64,000 bases of DNA from Psychrobacillus sp044762655 (GCF_044762655.1 NZ_JBIWER010000009.1:1-64000); one strand, 5' to 3'. Shown: positions 1 through 8,813, counted from the first letter of the stretch. A program made the numbers and translations. The notes: generated from the sequence alone by a model not told the origin.

Positions 1-1
1 A

Positions 2-163
2 ATGGGGGCGAAGTATGGAATGGGAAATTTTTTATTAAGTGCATTAATCATTTTTGTTGCAATAATACTCAGCTTTAATGCTGGGAGTTTTATTGCAATT
101 GTATCTTATTGGATTTTATCAGGGTTGCTAATATATCTGCTTTTTAAGGAAAAAGAAGAATAA
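2..163 (+). CDS. Small membrane protein, possibly 5'-truncated by the window edge
   Basis: An open frame of 53 codons runs from an ATG at base 2 to TAA at 161-163. The peptide is almost entirely hydrophobic, with two likely membrane segments (about residues 8-25 and 27-45) and a charged tail ending KEKEE. The true start could lie before the window. I recognise no family. The first hairpin repeat (R1) follows 24 bases downstream and would act as its terminator. Confidence 0.45.
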   Translation: MGAKYGMGNFLLSALIIFVAIILSFNAGSFIAIVSYWILSGLLIYLLFKEKEE

Positions 164-186
164 CTACAATAAATAATTTATTGTAG

Positions 187-260
187 TAACGGGTGCTTTA
201 CTTCAAGAAGGAGTAAAGCTTTTTTCTTATTAAACTAACGGTGCAGTTTAGTTCAATAAG
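187..260 (+). repeat. Hairpin repeat R1 (short form) with built-in terminator
   Basis: Begins TAACGGGTGCTTTACTTC. The hairpin GCTTTAC...GTAAAGC is followed by six T, a rho-independent terminator for the preceding gene. It ends with the right-hand module, a second palindrome AACTAACGGTGCAGTTTAGTT. The same two conserved flanks recur at R3-R12. It resembles interspersed hairpin repeats reported in the Bacillus cereus group (bcr elements), though identity with a named family was not tested. Confidence 0.85.
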
Positions 261-277
261 TGTAAGGAGGATTATGA

Positions 278-451
278 ATGCAAAATGGAAGGGATGACTA
301 TCAGATTCATGATAGTTATTTTATTGTTGTTGGTGAGGGATTTATCTTTATATTAATTGGTGTATTAATCATAACGGGAATTATTACTTTTTCTGTTGTT
401 AAGAAAATCTCAAGCAAAAGAAAAGAAGGAATGAAATGGCTCTTCAACTAA
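278..451 (+). CDS. Small membrane protein (57 aa) in a repeat-bounded cassette
   Basis: ATG at 278 follows a good AAGGAGG at 264-270. An earlier ATG at 274 stops after seven codons. The 57-residue product has a charged N-terminus, one strong membrane segment (about residues 17-40, rich in I, V, F and G) and a basic tail. The stop TAA (449-451) lies inside repeat R2, in its AACTAACG motif, so the repeat supplies the end of the gene. No family recognised. Confidence 0.55.
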   Translation: MQNGRDDYQIHDSYFIVVGEGFIFILIGVLIITGIITFSVVKKISSKRKEGMKWLFN

Positions 452-474
452 CGCGGCAGTTTAGTTGAACAAGT
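441..474 (+). repeat. Hairpin repeat R2 (right half only)
   Basis: Only the right-hand palindrome is present: CTTCAACTAACGCGGCAG followed by TTTAGTTGAACAAG. The left module and terminator hairpin seen in other copies are missing. The repeat overlaps the last codons of the 57-aa gene. Confidence 0.7.
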
Positions 475-558
475 AATTAGATTTGTTTTAATCGCTTGAA
501 GGAGAATATCGGAATACTATGCTAAGCTTTTATAAAAGGATAAAGGACTGATTTTTTA

Positions 559-996
559 ATGGATATTAGAAAACCTAATGATTCTGAACTTGAAAAAGTT
601 ATTTTACTTTCTCCACAAGCTTTATTTGATGGCACATTGGGTGAAGTAAAACCTACCAATGAAAAAATTAAACGTCTTATCGAACCATTACTGGAAAAGG
701 GTAGCTATTATTTAATAGCAACAGAGAACGAAAAATTAATGGGCTGGATTCTTGTAGGTGCAGGTAAAGACCAGTTTATTGACAAGATGAATGGATTTAT
801 TTATGAACTGTTTGTTATAGAAGAATATAGAGGAAATGGAGTTTCTAAACAGTTAATGAGAACTGCATTTGACCAGCTAAGACAAGATGGGTACTCTGAA
901 GTTCGTCTTAGTGCGTTTGCAGGGAATCCAGCTATTAAAATTTACGAAAAAATGGGCTTTCACATCAGAACAGTTTCAATGAGTTTGTCTTTATAA
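559..996 (+). CDS. GNAT family N-acetyltransferase
   Basis: The 145-aa product has the GNAT fold signatures: a central strand and turn with the acetyl-CoA pyrophosphate-binding loop RGNGVSKQLM (about residues 95-104), and the late motif NPAIKIYEKMGF (about 126-137) with the usual Tyr. Length is normal for a stand-alone GNAT enzyme. The substrate cannot be predicted. The ribosome binding site is weak (AAAGGA about 20 bases upstream). It lies between repeats R2 and R3, as a one-gene cassette would. Confidence 0.88.
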   Translation: MDIRKPNDSELEKVILLSPQALFDGTLGEVKPTNEKIKRLIEPLLEKGSYYLIATENEKLMGWILVGAGKDQFIDKMNGFIYELFVIEEYRGNGVSKQLMRTAFDQLRQDGYSEVRLSAFAGNPAIKIYEKMGFHIRTVSMSLSL

Positions 997-1011
997 ATAA
1001 TTATCTTCTTT

Positions 1012-1100
1012 CACTAACGGGTGCTTTAGTAAAAAATCATGGGGTTGCCATAGGTAATTCTTTTTCTTATTGAACTAACGGGGCAGTTTAGTTGAATAAG
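1012..1100 (+). repeat. Hairpin repeat R3 with built-in terminator
   Basis: CACTAACGGGTGCTTTAG, then a hairpin GGGTTGCC ATA GGTAATTC held together largely by G-T wobbles, then a T run, then CTTATTGAACTAACGG and the closing arm TTTAGTTGAATAAG. The stem differs from R1 but keeps its position. It follows the GNAT gene directly. Confidence 0.85.
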
Positions 1101-1600
1101 AAATATGAAATTCCATTCTTTTTATGTCGCATTTGACTCAAAAGATGCGGCATGTTTTCACGAAGAATATAACTTTGGTTAAAAATAATGATAATTAACA
1201 AGGGCGAAGGAATTAATTCTAACTGGCATACTTACAGAAGTCTTTTTATTTCTAAAACCTTAGTGATAAGGAGAAGATCTTGTTTGATAATATTTTTGAC
1301 TGATGCATCCGTACTACGCTCGTAATCCATGGACAAACGTTTAAACTCTTTTTCAAAAATAGGGATTTCGCATTTTTTTAACAATCATGACATCTCCTTG
1401 GAGCAAGGAGCCAGCCAGAGATAATTCCTTCTGCCTAACCTTAAGCGATAAAACTATAATCTCCTAATTTTAATTTAGCAAAAATATTTCAAAGCTTTAG
1501 CACAGAATTTATAATTATATCACCAACAGGAGAACCTTTTATCATTGCTTCAACAGAATACTGAACAGTTCAATCAAAATGTGCAATAGAAGATCAAGTA
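1101..1600. other. Repeat-flanked stretch without an intact gene
   Basis: Five hundred bases between repeats R3 and R4. The only coding trace is a frameshifted small gene on the minus strand (1232-1388). The start of the stretch carries a short motif, TATGTCGCATTTGA, similar to sequence found after repeat R11 near 21951. Otherwise nothing was recognised. Confidence 0.4.
1232..1388 (-). pseudogene. Frameshifted small gene, unknown function
   Basis: On the minus strand AAGGAG is followed by ATG at 1388 and a frame MIVKK that meets a run of seven A and then stops early. Removing one A gives an uninterrupted 52-residue frame containing CEIPIFEKEFKRLSMDYE and ending at 1232. The charged, helical product could be a small cytoplasmic protein. 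The single-base break could be decay, a sequencing error or slippage. Not recognised. Confidence 0.3.
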
Positions 1601-1694
1601 CTTATTCCACTAACGGGTGCTTTAGTTAAAGATCATGGGTTGCTTAGGCAACTCTTTTTACTTATTCAACTAACGCGGCAGTTTAGTTGAAGAA
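1601..1694 (+). repeat. Hairpin repeat R4 with built-in terminator
   Basis: CTTATTCCACTAACGGGTGC on the left. The terminator stem is GGTTGC TTA GGCAAC, followed by CTTTTT. On the right CTTATTCAACTAAC pairs with TTTAGTTGAAGAAG. All three modules of the family are present and the terminator stem is again different in sequence. Confidence 0.85.
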
Positions 1695-1748
1695 GGAAAT
1701 AGGTATGTAGTTGTGGAATTCTTTTAGAATTGAGATAGGGGGATTTTA

Positions 1749-2055
1749 ATGTCAGACATAATCAAAATTGTATACTTCGAACTGTTGAATTAGATGATGC
1801 GGAAGCACTTTTAGAAATATCAAATTTCCTTATTTCCGAAGGAGATTATTTCATCATAGAATCTGAAGAGTTAGAAAAAAATCTTCGAATCAACAAAGAA
1901 GGAATAAAAAAAGCTAAAGAAATAAACTTAGAGTGTATTCAATTATATATTACTAAAGATTTATCTAACGAATGCATAAAGTTTGTAAAAGAATACTTGG
2001 TACGTAATGATGCAGAAATATCATCATTGGCTATTAGCTACAGAAACTCCTGCCT
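1749..2055 (+). pseudogene. Broken GNAT-like acetyltransferase gene, 5' part
   Basis: AGGGGG precedes an ATG at 1749, but that frame stops after 14 codons. Another frame, continuous from before 1769, reads CILRTVELDDAEALLEI, which looks like the N-terminus of a GNAT enzyme, and continues to about 2055. One base lost near 1769 would join the two. The later part has no acetyl-CoA loop. The frame then passes into unrelated coding sequence, so this is a damaged chimera. Confidence 0.4.
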
Positions 2056-2244
2056 AACGTACATTACGATGAGGCTCGCGGCAAAAGAATTAGTACTTAT
2101 CAAGGCAGTTACAAAATTAAAGGGAGTCATATCGATTATGTCGATGATACGGGCTTTACAGCACATGGTGACTTTCGAAATGGAATTCTATATCATGCAG
2201 AAATGGTTCTTTATCGCGAGGAACAAAGCAACCCGCAAATCTAA
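2056..2244 (+). pseudogene. 3' fragment of an Atu4866-like gene
   Basis: A third frame reads HYDEARGKRISTYQGSY and later HIDYVDDTGFTAHGDF before TAA at 2242-2244. This resembles the conserved C-terminal half of the Atu4866 protein family, whose role is unknown. No start codon or N-terminal half is present: the fragment is fused to the end of the GNAT remnant at a CCTAACG sequence that itself resembles the repeat edge. Recognition is from memory of the family pattern. Confidence 0.45.
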
Positions 2245-2345
2245 ATGCGATTGTTCTCTTTCCCTTAAACAAACTGAGCCCATACATTGACTCATGTATA
2301 CTAAGAGTGCGGAGCAATTAAACTTTATTCCTCACAAAAAGAGAA

Positions 2346-2393
2346 GAGCATGTTTTGAACGTTTTTTTCAAAACATGCTCATTTTGTTTTCCC
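2346..2393 (+). terminator. Strong bidirectional-type terminator
   Basis: GAGCATGTTTTGAA pairs perfectly with TTCAAAACATGCTC (14 bp, 7-base loop) and is followed by ATTTTGTTTT. It closes the first repeat region and insulates the two-component operon. Confidence 0.8.
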
Positions 2394-2449
2394 TTTTAAC
2401 TTAGGGGACCATCTAGTCAAAGGAAGTTATCCTTATTTGATAAGTAGTT

Positions 2450-2478
2450 TTGTACTCTTTTAAATATTGATATAAAAT
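2450..2478 (+). promoter_or_regulatory. Candidate sigma-A promoter for the two-component operon
   Basis: TTGTAC at 2450-2455 and TAAAAT at 2473-2478 are separated by 17 bases and lie about 90 bases before the regulator start. Only a consensus match by eye. Confidence 0.4.
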
Positions 2479-2564
2479 ACACACGATGTACACAGGAGTC
2501 CCCTATAGTGAGCTTTGAAGGTATCTCAGATCATTTTTTTGGGGGGGAAATGGAGTGTAATGCA

Positions 2565-3245
2565 ATGAAACGAAAGATATTGTTTATTGAAGATGATGTG
2601 CTGATGCGCGAAATTATAACGGATTATTTCGAAAAGGAACAATGGGAAGTATTTGAAGCTGAAAATGGAAAACTAGGGCTCGAGATTTTTGAACAGACCT
2701 CCGTTGACTTGGTTGTTCTGGACATCATGATGCCAGAATTGGATGGATGGTCTGTATGCAGGCGTATTCGCGAGAAATCCGTTGTTCCGATTATTATGAT
2801 TACCGCCAGATCCGAGGACGATGATCAAATCAGGGGATTCGAGCTTGGGGCAGATGAGTATGTGACGAAGCCTCTAAGTCCCAGGGTACTGATAGCCCGT
2901 GCAGCTGCATTAATGAAAAGAGCGGAAGGCACTGTCGGACGTGAGGGAGATACGCTAATATATGGCGATCTACTCGTGAACAGAATGGCACATACGGTTT
3001 CCGTGGAGGGATATAATATTAATCTTTCGCCAAAGGAGTACGATCTACTCAACTTTCTTATCAAACATTACGGCAAGGTATTGCACCGGGAGTATATATT
3101 GGACGCTGTTTGGGGGTACGATTATCTTGGCGATTTGCGGACAGTGGATACGCATATCAAAAAATTAAGAGCCAAGCTAGGAGACGAAGGACGACATATT
3201 ATTACCGTCATTCGTTCAGGCTATAAATTCCAAGTGGAATCATGA
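2565..3245 (+). CDS. OmpR/PhoB-family response regulator
   Basis: The start was chosen at ATG 2565 because GGAG lies nine bases before it; in-frame starts further upstream have no usable ribosome binding site. The 226-aa protein begins with a receiver domain: acidic pocket EDD (residues 9-11), phospho-accepting Asp in VVLDIMMPELDG (about 53), Thr in IMITAR and Lys in VTKPLSP. A winged-helix DNA-binding domain follows (about 125-224, with LSPKEYDLLNFL and RTVDTHIKKLRAKLG). It should be phosphorylated by the kinase whose gene overlaps its stop codon by four bases (ATGA). Target genes probably include the following lipoproteins. Confidence 0.93.
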   Translation: MKRKILFIEDDVLMREIITDYFEKEQWEVFEAENGKLGLEIFEQTSVDLVVLDIMMPELDGWSVCRRIREKSVVPIIMITARSEDDDQIRGFELGADEYVTKPLSPRVLIARAAALMKRAEGTVGREGDTLIYGDLLVNRMAHTVSVEGYNINLSPKEYDLLNFLIKHYGKVLHREYILDAVWGYDYLGDLRTVDTHIKKLRAKLGDEGRHIITVIRSGYKFQVES

Positions 3246-4999
3246 AAAAACATAGTGTTGTTTTTAAACTTTTCATTGTAACAACAGCCCTGATTTTGAT
3301 TGTTTTTTCGTTAGTGCTTTTTGCAGAAGGGTTCTTTTTCGAGCGATTTTACCGATCAACCAAGATACATGAAATAGAACATGCTATGGCCCAATTCACT
3401 GAACAATTTAATAAAGATGGATTAAATGAACAGCAAGTCTCGCGGCGGCTTGCTTCATTTATGAACCAGAACGATGCTAGCATTTCCGTATTGAATGACC
3501 GGTTTGAACGAACAGCTAGCAATCCATATTTTCTGGATCTTCAAGCAGACAACAAGACGATTTCCATTTCTATTCCCAAGGAAGGAATGGAAATGGATGC
3601 AATTCCTCAAAAAATCAAAATTGGCGATGTGCTGGTCATAGATGGAATTTTCATGGATGAGAAGGATACGATCATGCAGCCAGTGGCTATTAAGCACGAC
3701 AATTTAAGCCGACTTCAAGAGGGTTTGGTAAGGGTGAAAGGGAAAGTTGCGGATTTTGTTTTGCCTGAGCAGAGGTCATATAATCCTCTTTATCAGGATG
3801 CTCTGATCGAGGATGCACTCCGGGAATGGAAACCGAAAGCGGAAGATGAATCACGCTTGCAGAAAGGTTCAGTGGTTCAGCTGGAATGGCAGGATAAATG
3901 GAGTGGGGTCGATTACGCCGTCCTGATTTCCTCGCTTGCAAAAGGCGAAGATGGAAATCGTTATATATTTGTCATGACCTCTTTGCAGCCTGTAGGGGAA
4001 GCAGTAGGGGTACTCGAGCAGTATTTTGTGTATATGGCGCCAATCATTGTTGTGCTTGTGATTATGCTGTCCATGATTTATTCCAGAATTGTCTCCCGTC
4101 CTTTAGTGATGTTAAGCCGTTCGGCAGAGCGTCTTGCCAAGCTGGATTTTACTGAGCAGACTGAACTCCATTCAAAGGATGAATTCGGTGAACTGTCCCG
4201 AAACATGAATGCGTTGTCACGAAATTTAGATGCAGCCTTAAATGAGCTGACACATGCAAATAAGAAACTGCAGGAGGAAATGGAAGAAAAACAGCGGGCT
4301 GAGCAGCTTCGTAAAGAGCTGATTGCGAATATCTCCCATGAATTGAAAACTCCTCTAGGGATTGTAAAAGGTTTCGCTGAAGGATTGCAGGACGGGGTGG
4401 CTAGCGAAAAAAGAGAACGTTATCTGGGTCTCATTGTGAATGAAACGAATCGGATGAATGCTTTAATCATGGATATGCTGGAGCTCTCAAAATTCAAAGC
4501 CAAGGCTATCCGATTACAGACCAGAAGCATTTCACTGACAGCCCTTATTCAAAAAGTAGCCGAATCGTTTTCCCATCAGTTGGATAGTAAGTACCTACAA
4601 ATCAGGTTAGACACTGCTGCAGATGAACAATTGCTCGTTGAAGCGGACTCCAGACGGATTGAACAGGTTGTTCTTAATTTGTTAAGCAATGCGATTCGGC
4701 ATGCAGTAGAGAACAGTGTCATAACAATTAGCATCAAGCGAACGACGGCCGGTAAAGTAACTACAACCATTGAAAATGTCGGGCCAGCCATTGCCGAACC
4801 GGATTTAAGCCGGATATGGGAACAATTTTACAGGGCTGAGCACTCGAGGGACCGAAAATCCGGTGGTACGGGTTTAGGCCTTGCGATTGTCAAACATATA
4901 TTAGAGCTTCATCAAAGCAGGTATGATGTGGTGAATACGGATCACGGCGTAGCATTTTCTTTCACTTTAAATGAAAGCAGGGGAGAATTAATTGAATAA
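3242..4999 (+). CDS. Membrane sensor histidine kinase with HAMP domain
   Basis: The 585-aa product starts inside the regulator's stop codon, so the two are translationally coupled. Membrane segments lie near residues 8-30 and 258-282, framing a sensor region of about 225 residues outside the membrane. A HAMP linker and coiled coil follow, then the HisKA dimerisation helix with phospho-accepting His in NISHELKTPLG (about 365) and the ATPase domain with N-box LLSNAIRH, G1 region and GTGLGLAI (about 545). All catalytic boxes look intact. The signal is unknown; the downstream lipoproteins suggest envelope sensing. Confidence 0.92.
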   Translation: MKKHSVVFKLFIVTTALILIVFSLVLFAEGFFFERFYRSTKIHEIEHAMAQFTEQFNKDGLNEQQVSRRLASFMNQNDASISVLNDRFERTASNPYFLDLQADNKTISISIPKEGMEMDAIPQKIKIGDVLVIDGIFMDEKDTIMQPVAIKHDNLSRLQEGLVRVKGKVADFVLPEQRSYNPLYQDALIEDALREWKPKAEDESRLQKGSVVQLEWQDKWSGVDYAVLISSLAKGEDGNRYIFVMTSLQPVGEAVGVLEQYFVYMAPIIVVLVIMLSMIYSRIVSRPLVMLSRSAERLAKLDFTEQTELHSKDEFGELSRNMNALSRNLDAALNELTHANKKLQEEMEEKQRAEQLRKELIANISHELKTPLGIVKGFAEGLQDGVASEKRERYLGLIVNETNRMNALIMDMLELSKFKAKAIRLQTRSISLTALIQKVAESFSHQLDSKYLQIRLDTAADEQLLVEADSRRIEQVVLNLLSNAIRHAVENSVITISIKRTTAGKVTTTIENVGPAIAEPDLSRIWEQFYRAEHSRDRKSGGTGLGLAIVKHILELHQSRYDVVNTDHGVAFSFTLNESRGELIE

Positions 5000-5645
5000 A
5001 CAAAAATCCATATATCTCATAGTAGCATTAATCTTGCTGTTGTTGACCAGCGCATGTGGAACGCAAGTAAATTCTGAAACATCGGGTACAAAACAATCTG
5101 TCCCATTCGAAACCATTCAAGAGGAAAGTGAAGTCGAAGATCATTCTTCGGCAAACTCAGAACCTTCAACTATTGAAGAGCAGTCTTCTGCGAACGATCA
5201 AGAGAAAACGACCGATCAGGATGAATCTGCAAAAGCTGGATCATCTGATGAAAAAACCACAAACCAAACCGAAACCAATCAAGTGAACACCGCTGCTGGT
5301 TATGTTCCCGTGAAAATCGAAAGTGAAATATTGATTATAATTGACCAGACTTCCAAACCGATTGAGGGCAATAGCTTTGATTTTGTCGTAAACAAGGTTC
5401 CTGAAGGATTCTCTCTAACCGAAATTCAGTGGATTTCGGAGAAAACCCAGGTAATCAATACCGTCCAGGAAGCTATACAACATGGAGCAAACGGTGAGGA
5501 AGGATTTTATATCAGCGGAAATGGACAATACTCCGGTTTCATCTATCCCGACTCTATGAAGGGCGAGGAAGGCCAAGTAGTGTTTATTTTCAAGGATGCG
5601 AAAGGGAAAGAATTAACCTGGAAAAAGACTATAACTTTGTATTGA
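4992..5645 (+). CDS. Ser/Glu/Thr-rich lipoprotein of the two-component operon
   Basis: TTG start at 4992 with GGGGAG upstream, overlapping the kinase gene by eight bases. The 217-aa product has a lipoprotein signal with lipobox LTSAC (Cys about 22), a low-complexity acidic linker (about 25-100, many S, E, T, Q and N), then a compact domain of about 115 residues. It should be anchored to the outer face of the membrane. Overlap with the kinase suggests it works with, or is controlled by, that system. No named family recognised. Confidence 0.75.
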   Translation: MNKQKSIYLIVALILLLLTSACGTQVNSETSGTKQSVPFETIQEESEVEDHSSANSEPSTIEEQSSANDQEKTTDQDESAKAGSSDEKTTNQTETNQVNTAAGYVPVKIESEILIIIDQTSKPIEGNSFDFVVNKVPEGFSLTEIQWISEKTQVINTVQEAIQHGANGEEGFYISGNGQYSGFIYPDSMKGEEGQVVFIFKDAKGKELTWKKTITLY

Positions 5646-5698
5646 TCTCTCCGTTCTGTCCTGACCAATATCAAAATAAACACAGAAAGGAAGAGTTG

Positions 5699-6091
5699 AT
5701 GTCTACTTTCAGAAAAACCACAGTAATCGCCGTTGTAATTTTGACCATAATACTGCTTTCTGCATGCGGAAAAACATCTGATGAAGCAGTGGAACAGCAA
5801 GAACTCACACAAAAAAAACCAGTAGAACAATTGTTTGAAGAACAAACACAAGACCAAATGGAGCCTGAGGAAGGGATGCCCCCGACTGCATTGGAAGCTG
5901 CAGCTACGGTTATATCGATTCTTAAGGAGGGCAATATGAGCATGCTATCTGCCTGGGCACATCCTGAGAAAGGAGTAAGGTTTTCACCATACGGTTACGT
6001 CGACAAAGAGACGGATCTCGTGTTTTCAAAAGATGAGCTGCAGCAGTTAATGGAGGATTCTACCGTATATGTTTGGCGTACGTTCGCCTAA
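5699..6091 (+). CDS. Lipoprotein, apparently truncated at the C-terminus
   Basis: The ATG at 5699 follows AAAGGAAG. The product (130 aa) has signal peptide and lipobox LLSACG, an acidic/Gln linker, then a domain containing LSAWAHPEKGVRFSPYGYVD and ending YVWRTFA. From memory, related Bacillus lipoproteins carry this motif near the start of a longer domain that continues well past this point, so the TAA at 6089 probably removes the C-terminal half. It is last in the two-component operon. Possibly non-functional. Confidence 0.6.
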   Translation: MSTFRKTTVIAVVILTIILLSACGKTSDEAVEQQELTQKKPVEQLFEEQTQDQMEPEEGMPPTALEAAATVISILKEGNMSMLSAWAHPEKGVRFSPYGYVDKETDLVFSKDELQQLMEDSTVYVWRTFA

Positions 6092-6120
6092 GATATACAC
6101 TTAAAATTCCTTCCCTATAA

Positions 6121-6156
6121 GAAAATCCAGTTGAATGTGCTCAAATCTGGATTTTC
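6121..6156 (+). terminator. Terminator of the two-component/lipoprotein operon
   Basis: GAAAATCCAG pairs with CTGGATTTTC around a 16-base loop, extended by flanking A and T. It lies 30 bases after the truncated lipoprotein gene. Confidence 0.65.
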
Positions 6157-6266
6157 TTATGATTAGAAGCTAGATATGTCCCGGCCTCAATTGATATTAA
6201 AAAGCATTTTTATGCTTATTATACAAACGAGGCCAGGTTAGTTTATTTAGAATCTAAAAATGAAAA

Positions 6267-8813
6267 CTAACTCTTTGTTAAAAAATAATCTGTTTTATTT
6301 TTTGTAATGAATGGGGTACTCTCTATCTCTGAATTGTTTTTCATCTTTATTTGTAATTGGTTTAACAATTTTATTATTGGTCCTATCTGTTCCTCATTAA
6401 TAATAAATTCTATTCCATATCGGCTAAAAACATCATTTTCTTCAGACCATACAATTTTACCTTTAAAGATGATTTCTTGTCCTAATATTTGTGTGGTAAA
6501 TTGGAGAATCAAATCAACGTTATTAGGGAGGGTAATATCCGATAAAAATTGTAACCCTCCTGGACCGATAACTTCAACTAATACATTGGATTTCCCAACC
6601 TGTATTTTCTTTTTATTCAGTTCGACAATTGTCATTGCAGATTCTATAGGGTATTTTAATAGTACCTTAAAGTAATCACTATGTTGTTTGCCACGTTCTG
6701 TTGTTTTATCTTTCTTAATTTTGTTATTACCCAACAAGTTTTCAAAGTCATTAACAGGAAGTGGTTTACTAAATAAATATCCTTGTATTTCATCACACTC
6801 TAACTGACTCAAAATGTTCAATTGCTGTTCAAATTCAACACCTTCAGCTACAACATTCATTTTTAATTCTTTAGCCAAATTGATAATAAATTTAATAATA
6901 GCCTGACTTTCTTGATTCGTGTGAATATCTGTTATAAATGACCTATCGAGTTTGATAGTACGAAATTTATACTTCCTTAAATAACCTAATGAGGAATATC
7001 CTGTTCCAAAATCATCCAGGGCTATGTCCACACCTAATTTTGTTAACGCATTAATCTTACGTTCCATTTCTACTTCTTTTTCAAGCAAAATACTTTCCGT
7101 AACTTCAAATTCAAGCCATTTTCCTTCAATTTCACTTTCATTTATTATATTTGATATCTTTTCAATGAAATTTTTTTGTAGAAATTGGTAAACCGACATA
7201 TTAAGTGATACTTTAATTGGTTCAAGTCCTGCTTCTTTCCACAACTTAATTTGACTACAAACGGTTCGTAGTACCCAGTCCCCAATTGGATTTATAAGTC
7301 CTGATTCTTCAGCCAAATAAATAAATTCACCAGGAGAAATGACTCCCCATTCGGGATGGTTCCAACGAATAAGAGCTTCTGCCCCTACAATTTTCTTTGT
7401 TTTGATATTGACTTTTGGTTGATAATATAATTCAAATTGATTCTCTATAAGGGCTGTACGAATGTCATTCTGAAGTGTAAAAGTCTTATATGTCCTTATA
7501 TTCATCGTAGGAGTAAAGACTTGATAATCATTTTTTCCATTTTGTTTTGTTAAGTACATTGCAAAATCTGCATTTTTTATTAATGTTTGACTATCTTCTC
7601 CTGAGTCTGGATAAATGCTGATACCCATACTTGCAGTAACAAATATTTCATAATCATCTATTTCAAAAGGTGTTTCAAAACTTTTTTTGATGGTTTCAGC
7701 AATGTCTTTAACACTGTCTTCATACTGTTTATTTGAAACCAAAATTATAAATTCATCTCCTGCCCACCTCGCAACAAAATCATTTGCAGAAACATACTGG
7801 TTTAATTTTCTTGCTACTTCTTGTATAACTTTATCCCCAATATCATGACCAAGAGTGTCATTTATGAATTTAAAATTATCTAAGTCAATAAACATGACTG
7901 CTAATTTTGTTTTATTTGCTTTGGCAAATTTTAATTCCATATGAAGCCTGTCATCTAAAAATCTGCGGTTTGGGAGGTCTGTTAGAAAATCGTGAAATGC
8001 CATGTAATGAACTTCCTGTTGTGCCTTCTTGAGTTCTGTAATATCTCGGTAATTTAGAACAATTCCTTCCACATCTGGGTCATGAAGTAGGTTAGTGGCT
8101 ATAACCGAAAAATTTCGCCATTCCCCGTTTTTGTGTTTAAATCTAACTTCATGTTTTTCAAGACGATTCGTATTTCTATAAAACTCAACAGTTTTACGTT
8201 GGGCTTCCTCCAAATCGTCAGGGTGTATAATGTGACTGATATGGGCTGGCATGGCTTCTGGGGCATATCCTAATACATTTTTAAATGAAGGACTTCGATA
8301 TACTACTTCTTTATTTTTATCAAGTATAGTGATAATATCACTGGAATTTTTGACCAAGGAATGAAATCTGGCTTCTTGTTGCTTTACTTGTAACTGTAGC
8401 TCTTTTTCTTGTGTTATATCCTTCCCGATTCCGAAAACTCCGATAATTTCTCCATCTTCGCCATGAAGGGGCGCTATATCAATTGATTTGTTTCTTATAT
8501 TACCATTTTTATGGATTAGTCTATATTCAGCACTTTGATTTATTCCTGCTAAGCAATTGCCGAACTTTTCTTTAATTTCTTCTAAATCTTCTTTGAAAAT
8601 TAATGGGTAAAATGACTTGCCAATGACCTCTTCTTGAGTATATCCAGTCATTTCAGCAAATCCACTATTTACCTCAATGAAATTGCCCTTGTAATCAATT
8701 AAGTAAATGGCATCAGGGTGAACGTCAAACATTTTTCTATAAGGTCGCTGTTCTTTTTCTAAGAAGTCATTTAATTTTGTTTTCATTTTAAATATTCTAA
8801 ATATGTTCTCCAC
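6267..8813 (-). CDS. PAS-PAS-GGDEF-EAL-PilZ c-di-GMP signalling protein
   Basis: An 848-aa cytoplasmic protein with no obvious membrane segment. Order: PAS (about 20-135), PAS with PAC (about 145-265), GGDEF (about 275-435), EAL (about 450-695), PilZ-like domain (about 735-830). The cyclase motif reads WAGDEF rather than GGDEF, a variant known in some active enzymes. The phosphodiesterase residues look complete (EALIRW, LEFEVTES, DDFGTGYSS, IKLDRS, AEGVE), so hydrolysis of c-di-GMP is the safer prediction. The PilZ domain could bind the product as feedback. The start is unsure: the GTG at 8813 has its purine-rich site almost touching it; ATG at 8786 is the alternative. Confidence 0.88.
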   Translation of the reverse strand: MENIFRIFKMKTKLNDFLEKEQRPYRKMFDVHPDAIYLIDYKGNFIEVNSGFAEMTGYTQEEVIGKSFYPLIFKEDLEEIKEKFGNCLAGINQSAEYRLIHKNGNIRNKSIDIAPLHGEDGEIIGVFGIGKDITQEKELQLQVKQQEARFHSLVKNSSDIITILDKNKEVVYRSPSFKNVLGYAPEAMPAHISHIIHPDDLEEAQRKTVEFYRNTNRLEKHEVRFKHKNGEWRNFSVIATNLLHDPDVEGIVLNYRDITELKKAQQEVHYMAFHDFLTDLPNRRFLDDRLHMELKFAKANKTKLAVMFIDLDNFKFINDTLGHDIGDKVIQEVARKLNQYVSANDFVARWAGDEFIILVSNKQYEDSVKDIAETIKKSFETPFEIDDYEIFVTASMGISIYPDSGEDSQTLIKNADFAMYLTKQNGKNDYQVFTPTMNIRTYKTFTLQNDIRTALIENQFELYYQPKVNIKTKKIVGAEALIRWNHPEWGVISPGEFIYLAEESGLINPIGDWVLRTVCSQIKLWKEAGLEPIKVSLNMSVYQFLQKNFIEKISNIINESEIEGKWLEFEVTESILLEKEVEMERKINALTKLGVDIALDDFGTGYSSLGYLRKYKFRTIKLDRSFITDIHTNQESQAIIKFIINLAKELKMNVVAEGVEFEQQLNILSQLECDEIQGYLFSKPLPVNDFENLLGNNKIKKDKTTERGKQHSDYFKVLLKYPIESAMTIVELNKKKIQVGKSNVLVEVIGPGGLQFLSDITLPNNVDLILQFTTQILGQEIIFKGKIVWSEENDVFSRYGIEFIINEEQIGPIIKLLNQLQIKMKNNSEIESTPFITKNKTDYFLTKS

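Noticed and set aside
187..260. Integron attC site identity for the repeats
   Set aside because: The motif AACTAAC does not fit the attC core RYYYAAC in most copies (only R9 has ACCTAAC), and no integron integrase is present, so I keep only the looser cassette-like description.
2825..3064. Antisense frames across the response regulator, kinase, gabT and other genes
   Set aside because: Shadow frames opposite well-supported genes, without ribosome binding sites or domains.
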